From positions 489,229 through 553,228 of the forward strand of contig NZ_DAQC01000001.1 in the NCBI RefSeq assembly GCF_002502735.1: 64,000 bases of DNA, in the 5' to 3' direction. Of the stretch, positions 36,801-44,075 are shown one piece after another. Origin of the DNA: Methanoregula sp. UBA64 (GTDB taxonomy: Archaea; Halobacteriota; Methanomicrobia; Methanomicrobiales; Methanospirillaceae). The stretch's first letter is position 1, and each line of letters starts with the position of its first letter. The translations under genes and the position numbers were made by a program. A model generated the notes under the pieces. The model did no database searches. It saw nothing but the letters and a program-made list of their open reading frames with translations, and had not been told where the DNA came from.

Positions 36801-37790
36801 CCATGTGCCGGAGTCAGGGTTATATCCCGCCATGAGGACTATGCTGTCATCCGATAACGCTACCGCGGAAAATCCGGCTCTTTGGTGCCAGTCGGGATAC
36901 CCCGTCTGCCGGATCCAGGTCTTACCCTGATCTGTCGATCGCTGCACAGAGTTTGAAAAGTACTTGGGGTACTGCGTCCCCGTCATCAGGATAATACTGC
37001 CATCCGACAGCGCTACGGCAGGCTGGTCGGCTTGCGAGCTCCACCCGGCATTGTCGGTCTGCACGGTCCAGTTCTTCCCCATATTCTCCGACATCCAGAC
37101 CTTGTTTTTAACATCCCCGTTCTCCGCCATCGCGACAATATAGCCATTCTGCAATGATACCACTGCTGCCTTATTGCCCTCGTCGCCCCATGGGTTGGAG
37201 GCCTGCCAGGTCCAAGGAGTAGTATAGGGTTCGTCGCCGAAATACCAGGCCCGGCCTGAGCCCCCCGAGCGATCGGTAAATGTTACATACAGGGGAGCGG
37301 TTCCGCTCGTTGCTGTGCTGTTGAAGGAGGCTAGCAGGGGTATGGGCCCTATGGTGACCGTTATTTCCGGCTGGGCCTGCGGCGATGCCCCAAGATTTTC
37401 CGCACTCCCGGACCCCGGAGCCTCCGCAAGAGCGACCGTCGCATTGACCGGGGCTGCCGTGGTCGGGCTGGTTGTTACTGCCGTTGTGGGCTGATTGGTC
37501 GGGGTTACTTCGGTGGTGCCCGTTGTTGTAATCGTAGTTGTCGTGACAGTAGTTGCCTCGGTGGTGGCTGGGGGAGAGGTTGTGACATCCGTGGTTGCCA
37601 CCGGGGTCGGGCTTGGTGTCTGGTTGGTAACGGCTGCATCGTCAGAACTGGCCGCGCCGTCCGCTGCACTGCACGGCATCGCAATAAGCGCCAGCGCGAT
37701 CAGCAACAAGCAGAATACAGCGCAGGAGGTTCTGATAAATTTCGTTACGGTCGGGGGGTTCTTGGGAGGGATATCTGAACGATTATGCAT
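33822..37790 (-). CDS. Giant surface protein: PKD-like, BNR, RCC1 and papain-like domains
   Basis: 1322 residues. Signal segment FCLLLIALALIAMPCSA near 30-46, a Thr-rich stretch 55-120 (probable glycosylation), a PKD-like domain near 155-190, then about six BNR/kelch-like repeats (WRSTDKGATWKQQT, AVALSDGSIVVMGG) to 480. RCC1-like units (ALRSNGSVVAWGKNYAGQLD) are near 690-820. The last 176 residues look like a papain-type cysteine peptidase: Gln then Cys near 1163 in QICNQFCVVAVAQMA, His near 1263 in GHARLIVG, Asp near 1283 in WRDP. No membrane anchor at the end. A surface hydrolase or toxin-like effector is possible; function unproven. Confidence 0.85.
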   Translation of the reverse strand: MHNRSDIPPKNPPTVTKFIRTSCAVFCLLLIALALIAMPCSAADGAASSDDAAVTNQTPSPTPVATTDVTTSPPATTEATTVTTTTITTTGTTEVTPTNQPTTAVTTSPTTAAPVNATVALAEAPGSGSAENLGASPQAQPEITVTIGPIPLLASFNSTATSGTAPLYVTFTDRSGGSGRAWYFGDEPYTTPWTWQASNPWGDEGNKAAVVSLQNGYIVAMAENGDVKNKVWMSENMGKNWTVQTDNAGWSSQADQPAVALSDGSIILMTGTQYPKYFSNSVQRSTDQGKTWIRQTGYPDWHQRAGFSAVALSDDSIVLMAGYNPDSGTWVKDVWRSTDKGATWKQQTSDSGFPTRNDAPAVALSDGSIVVMGGVGNTGSMPSKNDVWRSTDKGVTWTQQTASAEWSPRHGGSAVALPDDSILLIGAENETASFKEVWRSADKGKTWVQVSASTEWGQGSPRDSAIVMPDGSVVLINRPGVGFTYGVWRLETAGSTAQNPTHLYLNEGTYSVALRAYNAVGYSTVLKTGYITVTNAPKSVVLFGDLNQVTNLPTYTDYSSLGGDAAIRRNGMLEHFIGPLGTLNSEFKKYTWAQATNGAGITTSGDLGTWDPRGSPSKTGKILDMQNASPDKKYLMVSQYFDGSLPNKDWRLVLYADRSGATHLEAQGDATDNPDVFNNVPNDTGWIRVAAGKDHALALRSNGSVVAWGKNYAGQLDLPTNAVYSDIAAGAAFSLGLTAEGNESAGGYIRAAGGNKYGEVSGVPANQSTYITIDAGPYTGAALTHDGHILVWGKNMTGVQTPTDGNYTDISLGPDYGIAIHEPVAEIHVTGPISPGKPIPNSDGLNLDLPRGATIECTANDVTRIFDQNGIQIAWANDEDATTIQTPNGNTLPTTVIHYLPSGSLVDSTTPRKVTVSDPKTNEILLKINENVGDESYSLSANSYPLHLPTIPQGVCYANTGCSAANTAKHHLFLSQPFNTAIDYSPIYSVEYLGDNGWSGTLCKRGSDDQCSGDISSLIIKNNAIDPNVSHSVSLVTITDLNNAGPSSIQSIDLDISSSVRSYTYTATAKTENENFDKITVTANLKHSDTVIDTTTKSTQTDPSVVAQGTKDITDNGKYKTSGEADFTHNGRSPLIRSGDSGISEIYYIDGIPQAQQICNQFCVVAVAQMATKYYGLDNADSRSQCDIAKTMGVDTSQVDCDKVDPTLTCPAATASGEIGYYTKAVNDGGLGKSGSLSVTPTFDTINTEIKAKRPVKAGKDGHARLIVGTKQENLKNKIIWRDPVCPEGKTGTDCYSSAPSTVKWIEELEYPTLTGIIVIKD

Positions 37791-38425
37791 GTTCTCGGCC
37801 TCAGGTCTTTGGAAAAAATTGAATCAGGATTAATGAGGGCGCGGTCTGAGGAATCATCAGGGAATAACGAGCGAAAAACCAGGATCTGCCGCTCATATAC
37901 CACGATCGCCCCCGACAACGTGTCATAGTTGAAAATTGAGTATGGGATACCCATAAACACGGCGTTGAGTGAAGATTTTTTTGCAGTTATTATTTTACGG
38001 AGAAAAACTACCGCAAAGCACTGACGGGTCTCGCAAATGATATTAATCCTATGAAAATGATAGCCGCTGCCCGTGTTTCCCCTCATTATAAGCGCTGAAC
38101 GGTTGACCTGTTAAATTCAGTTGGCGGCATTCCACATTAAGACGAATTGGTGAATAGGCCACCAAATCGTTGCGTTTGCACATTCCTGTCGACCCGGTTC
38201 TGGCATCGAGAATTCATTGCCCCCATTCAGTAAAACCTAAGATCTCCGCCATACAGAGCACTATTTTAGCCCACGGGACCGGGGGAGGAAGTGAAAAAAA
38301 TGTGGAGGTTATGCTGACAGGAGTACGGTTGCCCGCCATTTTCCTCCCTTGTTAATTTTTCCGCACTGATCGTTAATTTGTTAGTATCCTCATCTGGTGG
38401 TCTTTATGGATCGTGCCGGCCCGGT
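37791..38425. other. Intergenic region between two leftward genes
   Basis: About 630 bases. No ORF here has a plausible start and composition; the short frames seen are rich in rare residue mixes. It should contain the promoter of the giant surface protein near its right-hand side of the start (37800-37900). A poly-A/T patch is at 37975-38000. I see no repeats or RNA motifs. Confidence 0.4.
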
Positions 38426-39277
38426 TCAGACAACAGTCTGGGACCTCAGGTTCATGATGAGCGTCACGATAACGATCAGTACCAGGGGGATTGCCACCAG
38501 GAGGGTTGTCTGCTGCGGAGCACCAAGGGCATGTTTTAGCCCGATAATCAAAAGGAGCCCGGACCAGATCATTGCCACGATGGTGAGAATGAGCGTGATA
38601 ATATCGTGAGCGGCAACGAAGGAATTCCCGGACAGCTGCCCGCTGACATTCTCTATACCATTCCGGGCTTCGGTTTTTGCATTATTCTCAGCGCTGTTCA
38701 TCGCCCCGAGTTTCTGGCCTTTTTCAAAAAGGCGATCTGAATCAAGACCGAACTTCCCATCAGTGTAGACTTCAACCGAATCAAACTCTGACGAGGCAAT
38801 CGTATATTTCTCAAACGCGGTTGTCGGGGGAGGGACGATTGCCACACCGGAAAGTATGGCAGCGATCAACACAAAGCCGATGAACTGGGCAACAATGAGC
38901 GGTACGATCGCATATCCGCAGCAGGTCACGATGCGCCCTGCCCTCTCCCAGCCTTCGGGTTTCTTAAATGATCTGCTCTCCGGCGATCCGGAAAGATGAT
39001 AAAAATAGCTGGCCGCAACGGTCCAGAACAGAACCGTGCTCACGAGCGCGAGAATTCCCTCCCCCATACCTACAGACGGAGTCATGGGAATATACTGCCG
39101 GATAAAACCGGAAACATATGCAACGGTCAGGATACCGGGTACTGCCGAGAGCAGGATGAGTAACATTGGCAAAATCGTGGAGGAATCCCGGGAAAAGAGC
39201 CGGGCAAAAAAGGCATCCGGATAAAAGAGATAATCCACGATACTGTCAGGTTTCGGAGGGGCGTCTGAAGCAGCCAT
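38426..39277 (-). CDS. Yip1 domain membrane protein
   Basis: 283 residues with about five or six membrane helices (for example ILPMLLILLSAVPGILTVAYV, ILALVSTVLFWTVAASYFYHL and IVPLIVAQFIGFVLIAAILSG). The N-terminal DSIVDYLFYPDAFFARLFSR plus helix spacing fits the archaeal/bacterial Yip1 family. A soluble stretch of about 70 residues lies between helices 4 and 5. Role unknown, perhaps membrane organisation. Confidence 0.8.
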   Translation of the reverse strand: MAASDAPPKPDSIVDYLFYPDAFFARLFSRDSSTILPMLLILLSAVPGILTVAYVSGFIRQYIPMTPSVGMGEGILALVSTVLFWTVAASYFYHLSGSPESRSFKKPEGWERAGRIVTCCGYAIVPLIVAQFIGFVLIAAILSGVAIVPPPTTAFEKYTIASSEFDSVEVYTDGKFGLDSDRLFEKGQKLGAMNSAENNAKTEARNGIENVSGQLSGNSFVAAHDIITLILTIVAMIWSGLLLIIGLKHALGAPQQTTLLVAIPLVLIVIVTLIMNLRSQTVV

Positions 39278-39536
39278 AGTAAGCGATCCGGTAATTCTCC
39301 GGTGTTACTGTCCGCGCCGGTCTTTTCTTGGGGGGCCATGAAGGATCGGTACACCGGATTTACAGTACCATAAAAACAATACCTGAAAAACGTCCCGTTA
39401 ACTGAAAATATTTTTTCGGTCTTCCTCGCGGGTGTATCCCTCTAATGCTCCAGTATTACTATGAGACACACAATAATACCAGGGTCGGGCGACGGCCCCG
39501 CGTGTATAATCGACAGGCTTCCGCCCCATACTCAAA

Positions 39537-39571
39537 ATGGGGTACCCCCCATGTGCCGGGCCGGGCGCCAG
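39537..39571. repeat. Dispersed fragment of the GC-rich repeat
   Basis: GGGGTACCCCCCATGTGCCG followed by GGCCGGG, the same core found twice in the block at 28.6-29.1 kb. Lies just upstream of the RNase HI gene, between it and the Yip1 gene. Confidence 0.6.
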
Positions 39572-39600
39572 TACGTATAATCCCGTCACCTTTTTCCCCC

Positions 39601-40065
39601 ATGCTGGTATCGTTAATGATAATGTCCGGATCCCCATCTGAAAAGTCCCCCGCTGCACCGCTGGAAGTGTATACCGACGGGGCCTCGCGGGGAAATCCCG
39701 GGCCCGCGGCATACGGGTTCATCTTCGTTCGGAATAATGAGATCATCCTCGAAGAATCAAAAACTATTGGGACGACCACCAATAACACTGCCGAATATTG
39801 CGCGATCATATCCGCACTCAAAAAGGCACAGGAATTTGCCACGGGACCCGTACTTGTCTGTTCCGACAGCGAGCTCGTGATAAAACAGATCAACAACCAG
39901 TACCGGATTACCAAACCCCACCTTGCCGGGCTCAGGGCAGAACTTGCGACACTACAAAAAAAATTCCGGGATATCCGGTTCCGCAATGTTCCCCGGGAAC
40001 ACCGGTTCATCCGGCGGTGCGACGAGCTCTGCAACCAGGCCCTGGACCGGGAAACAAAGGGGTGA
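39601..40065 (+). CDS. rnhA: Ribonuclease HI
   Basis: About 154 residues; cleaves RNA in RNA-DNA hybrids. Catalytic residues are visible: Asp in VYTDGASRGNPGPAAYG, Glu in TTNNTAEYCAII, Asp in VCSDSELVIKQI and Asp in FIRRCDELCNQAL. This is the RnhA-like type found in archaea and some bacteria, compact and without the basic handle. Starts at 39601, 39616 or 39622 are all possible; a TATA-like ACGTATAAT at 39572-39580 places the transcript start close to these, so the message may be nearly leaderless. Confidence 0.92.
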   Translation: MLVSLMIMSGSPSEKSPAAPLEVYTDGASRGNPGPAAYGFIFVRNNEIILEESKTIGTTTNNTAEYCAIISALKKAQEFATGPVLVCSDSELVIKQINNQYRITKPHLAGLRAELATLQKKFRDIRFRNVPREHRFIRRCDELCNQALDRETKG

Positions 40066-40181
40066 GCCCGGGAGATGCCGGGACCGGATCCCGGCGGTGT
40101 AATTCCCCCTCGGGGAGATTGTCAGACCATCCCTTCCGACCCTGTTTCTCCTTTCGATTCTCTCTCCCGGGCAGTTCTCCT

Positions 40182-40505
40182 TTACGTGCAGACCGAGAGC
40201 GAAGCCTCGCACCGGGGAGCACAGGCGTTCCCGCCGCCGCCAATCTTGCAGACCATGATGCAGACATAATACGAGGGCAGGTTGATTATCGGGAAATAAC
40301 AGCCGGCACCAAGTACCGTCGTTGTTCCCGCTCCCCCGGTAATACCGCTTAATCCCTTGTCCGTGTGAACCGATCCCGCCACCGGCTGGTTTGCCGGCAC
40401 GGCCATACCCGCATGTTCGGCGGTACAGTATCCTGCCCCGGACACGGTACCCACAATCGCCAGCAGGAGCATGCAGCATACCAGTTTTCTGAAAGTGCCA
40501 TTCAT
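40182..40505 (-). CDS. Small secreted cysteine-rich protein
   Basis: 107 residues. Signal peptide (RKLVCCMLLLAIVGTVSGA), then a Thr/Gly-rich linker, then a compact C-terminal part holding six cysteines within 40 residues (GAGCYFPI, YYVCIMVCKIGG, NACAPRC, SVCT). The spacing suggests disulfide bonds or a metal site in an exported peptide. Preceded by a promoter box shared with the ABC exporter at 47.0 kb and the 52-residue peptide at 48.9 kb. Not recognised. Confidence 0.65.
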   Translation of the reverse strand: MNGTFRKLVCCMLLLAIVGTVSGAGYCTAEHAGMAVPANQPVAGSVHTDKGLSGITGGAGTTTVLGAGCYFPIINLPSYYVCIMVCKIGGGGNACAPRCEASLSVCT

Positions 40506-40540
40506 AGCAGATCCCTTATGCGGTTGTACGGTCTGCCCGG

Positions 40541-40570
40541 GACATAAGGGCAGCGATGAGTGAAAAATAA
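40541..40570 (-). promoter_or_regulatory. Promoter box TTTTTCACTCATC with TATA-like element
   Basis: On the minus strand: TTTTTCACTCATC, seven bases, then TTATGT, upstream of the Cys-rich protein. Same box and spacing as at 46921 and 48855. Confidence 0.5.
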
Positions 40571-40743
40571 AGTTCAGTCAGAAAAAAACACCCGCGATCG
40601 TCCCTGATGGCGGTGCCCGGGGCGGGGACCGGTCACCGGTTCGTTCCCCGGCCTTCCCCGTGCAGATGGCAAAAAACCAAAAACCCGGGATGTGATTCCC
40701 GCAGTACGGGGGCGGGAAACCCGAAATGGTCCGGCATACATCC

Positions 40744-40750
40744 TATTATA
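40744..40750 (+). promoter_or_regulatory. TATA-like box for structured RNA A
   Basis: TATTATA, about 27 bases before the aligned start of the RNA element; the matching position in copy B holds GTTATATG (49264-49271). Both are followed by CCGGGACAACC. Confidence 0.45.
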
Positions 40751-40773
40751 CCCCGGGACAACCTATTGGTACC

Positions 40774-40868
40774 TACATAAACGGTTCTGAGCATACATAT
40801 CATCGCGCACGATCCTGACGGATCGTGAATCTTTTGCGAGCTATGACCCCCTCTCTATAACCTTTTTT
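40774..40868 (+). ncRNA. Structured RNA element, copy A
   Basis: Aligns over about 120 bases with copy B at 49294-49388. Three nested stems: GGTT 40783-40786 with AACC 40859-40862; TCGC 40803-40806 with GCGA 40836-40839; CACGATCC 40808-40815 with GGATCGTG 40820-40827 (8 perfect pairs, TGAC loop). Stem sequences differ from copy B but pairing is kept. Unpaired TGACCCCC and ACATAAACGG are conserved. It ends in CCTTTTTTGTA, a U-run terminator. It stands about 75 bases before a zinc-ribbon gene, so it may be a leader or a small RNA. Not a known family that I recognise. Confidence 0.6.
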
Positions 40869-40942
40869 GTAGAATTGAGCGATTAAAACCCGGGCCGCGA
40901 TCATCCGGCCCGGTTACCACAAACCAGAATAAAGAGTATCCA

Positions 40943-41140
40943 ATGTCCAACCAGTTATTAAAATCAGTAGTTGCAGGAACGCCTTCAGGATATATCATCC
41001 GGTGGACCTGTCCCGCTTGTTATACAGAAAATGCAATCATCAACCGGTCCCCGGGGGAGTTTTACAAGGCAACCCGGGATTCCTCGTGCCGGCATTGCAG
41101 GACACGTTCCACCATTTCAACACCCGGCTTTCATAATTAA
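40943..41140 (+). CDS. Small zinc-ribbon protein (copy A)
   Basis: 65 residues with two CxxC pairs 22 residues apart (CPAC at 23-26, CRHC at 49-52), a zinc ribbon, and flanking conserved VVAGTPSGYIIRW, NRSPGEF and RSTISTPGFH. About 48 of 65 positions equal the copy at 49463. Possibly a nucleic-acid- or protein-binding adaptor; function unknown. Preceded by a structured RNA element shared with copy B and followed by a T-rich terminator at about 41149-41163. Confidence 0.8.
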   Translation: MSNQLLKSVVAGTPSGYIIRWTCPACYTENAIINRSPGEFYKATRDSSCRHCRTRSTISTPGFHN

Positions 41141-41148
41141 CCCGCACT

Positions 41149-41163
41149 TTTTTTGGTTTTTTT
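41149..41163 (+). terminator. T-rich terminator after zinc-ribbon gene A
   Basis: CTTTTTTTGG followed by TTTTTTT, directly after the stop codon; typical archaeal termination signal. Confidence 0.5.
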
Positions 41164-41450
41164 AAGGATACGTTCCTGAGAACTACGCCGCCGCCCCACC
41201 CGGCCCTGTGGATCGAAAAACCAGGTATATCCGGTCGTTTCCCTGCACGGACATGCCACCCCGGCGCACCGGCCCGGACCGTACCACCGCTAGAAAAAAG
41301 TGGATCGGCAGCACAAGGAGGGGGCGGGAAATCCTCGCGTTCTCCCGGGGCCCCCGTAGGGTGTGCGCCCGGGGGAAAGCCAGCCCGCCTCGTTATGATA
41401 AATCCTGCAGATGTGCATTGCTTTATCAGTAGGCAGCGGGAGTATTGCGT

Positions 41451-41723
41451 ATGTCACCGCATCCCGAACCCAGAAAAAAGACCCGGGACCCGCAGTCGCA
41501 TCTCGGGTCATCAGCCGGGCAGGACAAGGAACGCAACATTGATGGAGAACGGCACCACCCCACGAATACACCTCATGCCGCCCACCACCCGCAGGCAAAA
41601 CCGGTACTTCCCGCCCGTCACGACGCCCATTCCCATCCCCACGGCGACGAGCTCCCCGATCATACCAACCCGCCCTCGACCATCAAACCCTCGAAGAAGA
41701 TGACACGGAACGGGAAATCATAA
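41451..41723 (+). CDS. Possible His-rich disordered protein
   Basis: 90 residues, very hydrophilic and rich in His, Pro, Arg and Lys (for example EPRKKTRDPQSHLGSSAGQD and HHPTNTPHAAHHPQ). No domain recognised. The composition is that of a disordered or metal-binding protein, yet Pro/Arg bias could be an artefact of GC-rich DNA. Evidence is a clean ATG and stop only. Confidence 0.3.
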   Translation: MSPHPEPRKKTRDPQSHLGSSAGQDKERNIDGERHHPTNTPHAAHHPQAKPVLPARHDAHSHPHGDELPDHTNPPSTIKPSKKMTRNGKS

Positions 41724-42002
41724 AAAACGCACACACTTCCTGCCTCAGGCCGGGTTCCTGCACCTGACAATCGCACAACGAACACATCAGGTGCGGGATC
41801 GAACGGAGGGGTGATTTGTGTCATCGTCCTCGGGCTCATGACAGGATACCGCCCGATCCAAAAGCCTCCCTACGGCAGGCTGTTCACCCGGACTGCGGCA
41901 TCGTAACTTATGGCAATCCCCGTACGTCAGATTACGTACCAATGATCCGCACCCCTGCCCCCCGTGACAGAACGGGCACGCGGGGGTCATCGTATGTCAG
42001 TC
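41724..42002. other. Intergenic stretch, nothing supported
   Basis: A 67-residue minus-strand frame with several Cys (41787-41990) and a plus-strand frame both exist, but neither shows a recognisable motif. It lies between the hypothetical His-rich ORF and the 3' end of the TetR gene. Confidence 0.3.
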
Positions 42003-42611
42003 TTACTGCCCGGCCTGCGGACCGATCCGTAAGAGTCGTTCCACGCCCTCAATCCAGATCTCCTTTTCCCGGGTATCGCTGGTCTTTGGAATAAAAAGGG
42101 AGGTAATGTGAAGGCCAATTGTCAGGGAATGGATAAACCTCGTGCTGTGGTTCAGGTCGAGATCGCCCGGGATCTCCCCCCTTGCCTGTGCACGGGCAAG
42201 GGTCTCGCGGATAACCAGCGAGCTGCTCCGGTACAATGCAGCAATCTTTCCGTGCTGGACCGGGTCCTGGAGCAACCGCACCGGCATATTGGTGAGTACC
42301 TGTGCGTACCGGGACTTCTGGTCAAAGAGCAGGTGGGCATAATCCTGTAAGACTTCGCGGATATTCTCTCCGCGGGAGAGGGTTTCTTCGATCTCTTCCT
42401 GGTTCTTTGAGAGCGCCCGCAGCACGACTTCGTCCTGCAGCGCGTCGCGGTTTTTGAAGTAACTGTACAGCGCGGGGGTCGTGACCCCGATCTCCTGGGC
42501 AATGGCATCGAGGGTCATGGCCTCCCAGCCCCTGTTTATCACGATAGTGAGCGCTGCATTCACAATCCGTTCTTTTGCATCCTCGCGGTACTCCCTGTTG
42601 ACGCGTGCCAT
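42003..42611 (-). CDS. TetR family transcriptional regulator
   Basis: 202 residues. N-terminal HTH typical of TetR: ERIVNAALTIVINRGWEAMT, then LDAIAQEIGVTTPALYSYFK. The C-terminal helices form the ligand-binding domain. It faces away from a string of four overlapping ORFs, and a perfect 16-base palindrome lies between, so it most likely represses both itself and that operon. Ligand unknown. Confidence 0.93.
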   Translation of the reverse strand: MARVNREYREDAKERIVNAALTIVINRGWEAMTLDAIAQEIGVTTPALYSYFKNRDALQDEVVLRALSKNQEEIEETLSRGENIREVLQDYAHLLFDQKSRYAQVLTNMPVRLLQDPVQHGKIAALYRSSSLVIRETLARAQARGEIPGDLDLNHSTRFIHSLTIGLHITSLFIPKTSDTREKEIWIEGVERLLRIGPQAGQ

Positions 42612-42689
42612 GGTTTCTCCTGCCCCTCTCCACCTTCTTAAAGATACTATTGGCGTTTTTACTATTTAAACAAATTTAAGCAACGCTAA

Positions 42690-42730
42690 ACAAAAATAAG
42701 TATTCTTAATAAGATTTAAGTATACTTAAA
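42690..42730. promoter_or_regulatory. TetR operator region
   Basis: Perfect palindrome TTTAAGTATACTTAAA at 42715-42730, with an imperfect relative (TAAGTATTCTTA) at about 42697-42708. The region is AT-rich and lies between the TetR start (42611) and the first ORF of the divergent operon (42783). Confidence 0.65.
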
Positions 42731-42782
42731 ACATATTAATTATAATAGCACAGACCCGTCCCGAAACCGGGAGAGGATGCAT

Positions 42783-42941
42783 ATGACAGATACGAGAAAA
42801 GCCACCCTATGCGGTGCACCGGGCGCCCGGGAATTCCGGGACTGCCCGTTTCCAAAGGAAAACAGCCGGCCCATCCCTGCCGTCCAAACATCTCCGGGCG
42901 TTCCCCGCAGGACAAAACCCCGGGGGAGGATCGCTCTATGA
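42783..42941 (+). CDS. Small ORF, first of a coupled operon facing tetR
   Basis: 52 residues, Arg/Pro-rich with two Cys (TLCGAPGAREFRDCPF). Its TGA overlaps the ATG of the next ORF (ATGA), and that pattern repeats down the operon, which supports translation. Not recognised; too short for domain assignment. It may act mainly to couple ribosomes to the next gene. Confidence 0.45.
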   Translation: MTDTRKATLCGAPGAREFRDCPFPKENSRPIPAVQTSPGVPRRTKPRGRIAL

Positions 42942-43234
42942 TCGCCTTTGAACAGCTTGCCGCACTCCCCGGGGCAGTCGCCCTCGCGCCGGCCTCAGTC
43001 TGGATCGCCGCAGCCATCCTCGCCGGGCTGGCAGCCGTGATCGCAGTGCGGATAGCCCGGGAAAGAAGACTCCCGGTAAAAGGGGGCCGGGATGTGCAGG
43101 ACGAAACGTTCCGGCCCGGCATTCTCTCCGGGGCAACCAGGCCCCGGATGCCGGAGAAGACCGGGGAAAACCCGGAGAGAAAACAGTTTCCGGGAAAAAA
43201 TCCGTCCGGTTGTTCCCGGGAGCAGCTCCCATGA
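42938..43234 (+). CDS. Small single-span membrane protein
   Basis: 98 residues. One membrane helix near residues 20-42 (VWIAAAILAGLAAVIAVRIA) followed by a basic, Pro/Gly-rich cytoplasmic tail. The 5' end overlaps the previous ORF by 4 bases and the 3' end overlaps the next ORF by 4 bases. Function unknown; the TetR-controlled setting suggests an inducible membrane component. Confidence 0.5.
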   Translation: MIAFEQLAALPGAVALAPASVWIAAAILAGLAAVIAVRIARERRLPVKGGRDVQDETFRPGILSGATRPRMPEKTGENPERKQFPGKNPSGCSREQLP

Positions 43235-43449
43235 CGCCCCCCGCAGGTACCGGATGCATTGTCCTGCTCCCGTTTCCCGCACGTGGCGGCCCCGCAGTAC
43301 AGGACCGGCCGGGAAAATTCCCGGGTGGCCTTGGCCGGGGCCCCGTGTTGTTTTTGACCATGAACGGCGGCGACCTCTATATCCGGGGCGACGGGGCTTC
43401 ATGTGTCTATGTCAGGAAGGATCCCGATGATCCGGATGCTGTACATTGA
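43231..43449 (+). CDS. Small uncharacterised ORF in the TetR-divergent operon
   Basis: 72 residues (VLLPFPARGG, then VLFLTMNGGDLYIRGDGASC). Short beta-strand pattern, no known domain. Coupled to the preceding membrane protein by ATGA and overlapping the following receiver gene by 23 bases. Likely real because of the chain of overlaps, though composition alone would not prove it. Confidence 0.4.
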   Translation: MTPPAGTGCIVLLPFPARGGPAVQDRPGKFPGGLGRGPVLFLTMNGGDLYIRGDGASCVYVRKDPDDPDAVH

Positions 43450-43801
43450 TGCCGACCCGGAGATGTGCCAGACTGTTTCCGCATTCTGCGACCGGCTGGA
43501 AACGATCCGGGCAAAGACCCTCGGATCCGGGGAGGCTGCCCTGGAATGGCTCCTCTGCTCACCGGCAGATATCATTGTCTCGGAGTACCGGTTTCCCGGG
43601 GGAATCGACGGGATAACCTTTACCCGCAGGCTCCGTCTCCGCGGCAACAGGACCCCGGTGATTCTCTTTACGGCCGGCACATCCCGGGCCCTCAAAAAGG
43701 AGGCTGCCCGTAACGGGATCTTTAAGGTAGTGAGCCGGACCCGGCAGGGAAAAAACCCGGTCCTTCCCCTGATCCGCACCGTATTCTGGGCGTTAACATA
43801 A
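43427..43801 (+). CDS. Degenerate response-regulator receiver
   Basis: About 124 residues with the receiver fold. Start ATG 43427 has AGGAAGG 6 bases upstream. Compared with the canonical receiver at 17.8 kb, the acidic pair DD reads DA in LYIDADPEM, and the phospho-acceptor Asp in SDYQMPGMDG-like context is Glu in IIVSEYRFPGGIDG. Thr in ILFTAGTS is kept; the usual Lys is shifted. Glu may mimic constant phosphorylation, so this could be an always-on or partner-binding receiver. It is the last gene in the TetR-facing operon. Confidence 0.75.
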   Translation: MIRMLYIDADPEMCQTVSAFCDRLETIRAKTLGSGEAALEWLLCSPADIIVSEYRFPGGIDGITFTRRLRLRGNRTPVILFTAGTSRALKKEAARNGIFKVVSRTRQGKNPVLPLIRTVFWALT

Positions 43802-44075
43802 GAGAACTGCGAAAACCGGTATGCCCGTGAAACGCCAGTCCCGCAATGCTCCGCAGGTATCTGCTATAGGAGATCCTATAGTCACCTCACCAATCACCCT
43901 CTCATCCTGCGGGGGATTGCGGGGGCGAAATTTCAAAAAAGGGTATGTCCGGTCACTGCCGGGAGCCGGTAATCGATCCGGACGGGCCCCAAAAGGCTTG
44001 ATTGTTTCCGCAGGAAGCACCGGCAGGGACTGCCGGTATTCCCCGTGGTTCGGGATACCCGGCCCCGCTCTTTTG

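Noticed and set aside
37745..38086. 113-codon minus-strand ORF overlapping the start of the giant surface protein
   Set aside because: Overlaps a clear signal peptide in another frame; no domain and unlikely composition.
41787..41990. 67-residue minus-strand ORF with several Cys
   Set aside because: Cysteines do not fall in paired CxxC positions on both sides as needed for a ribbon, and no promoter or homologous copy is visible.
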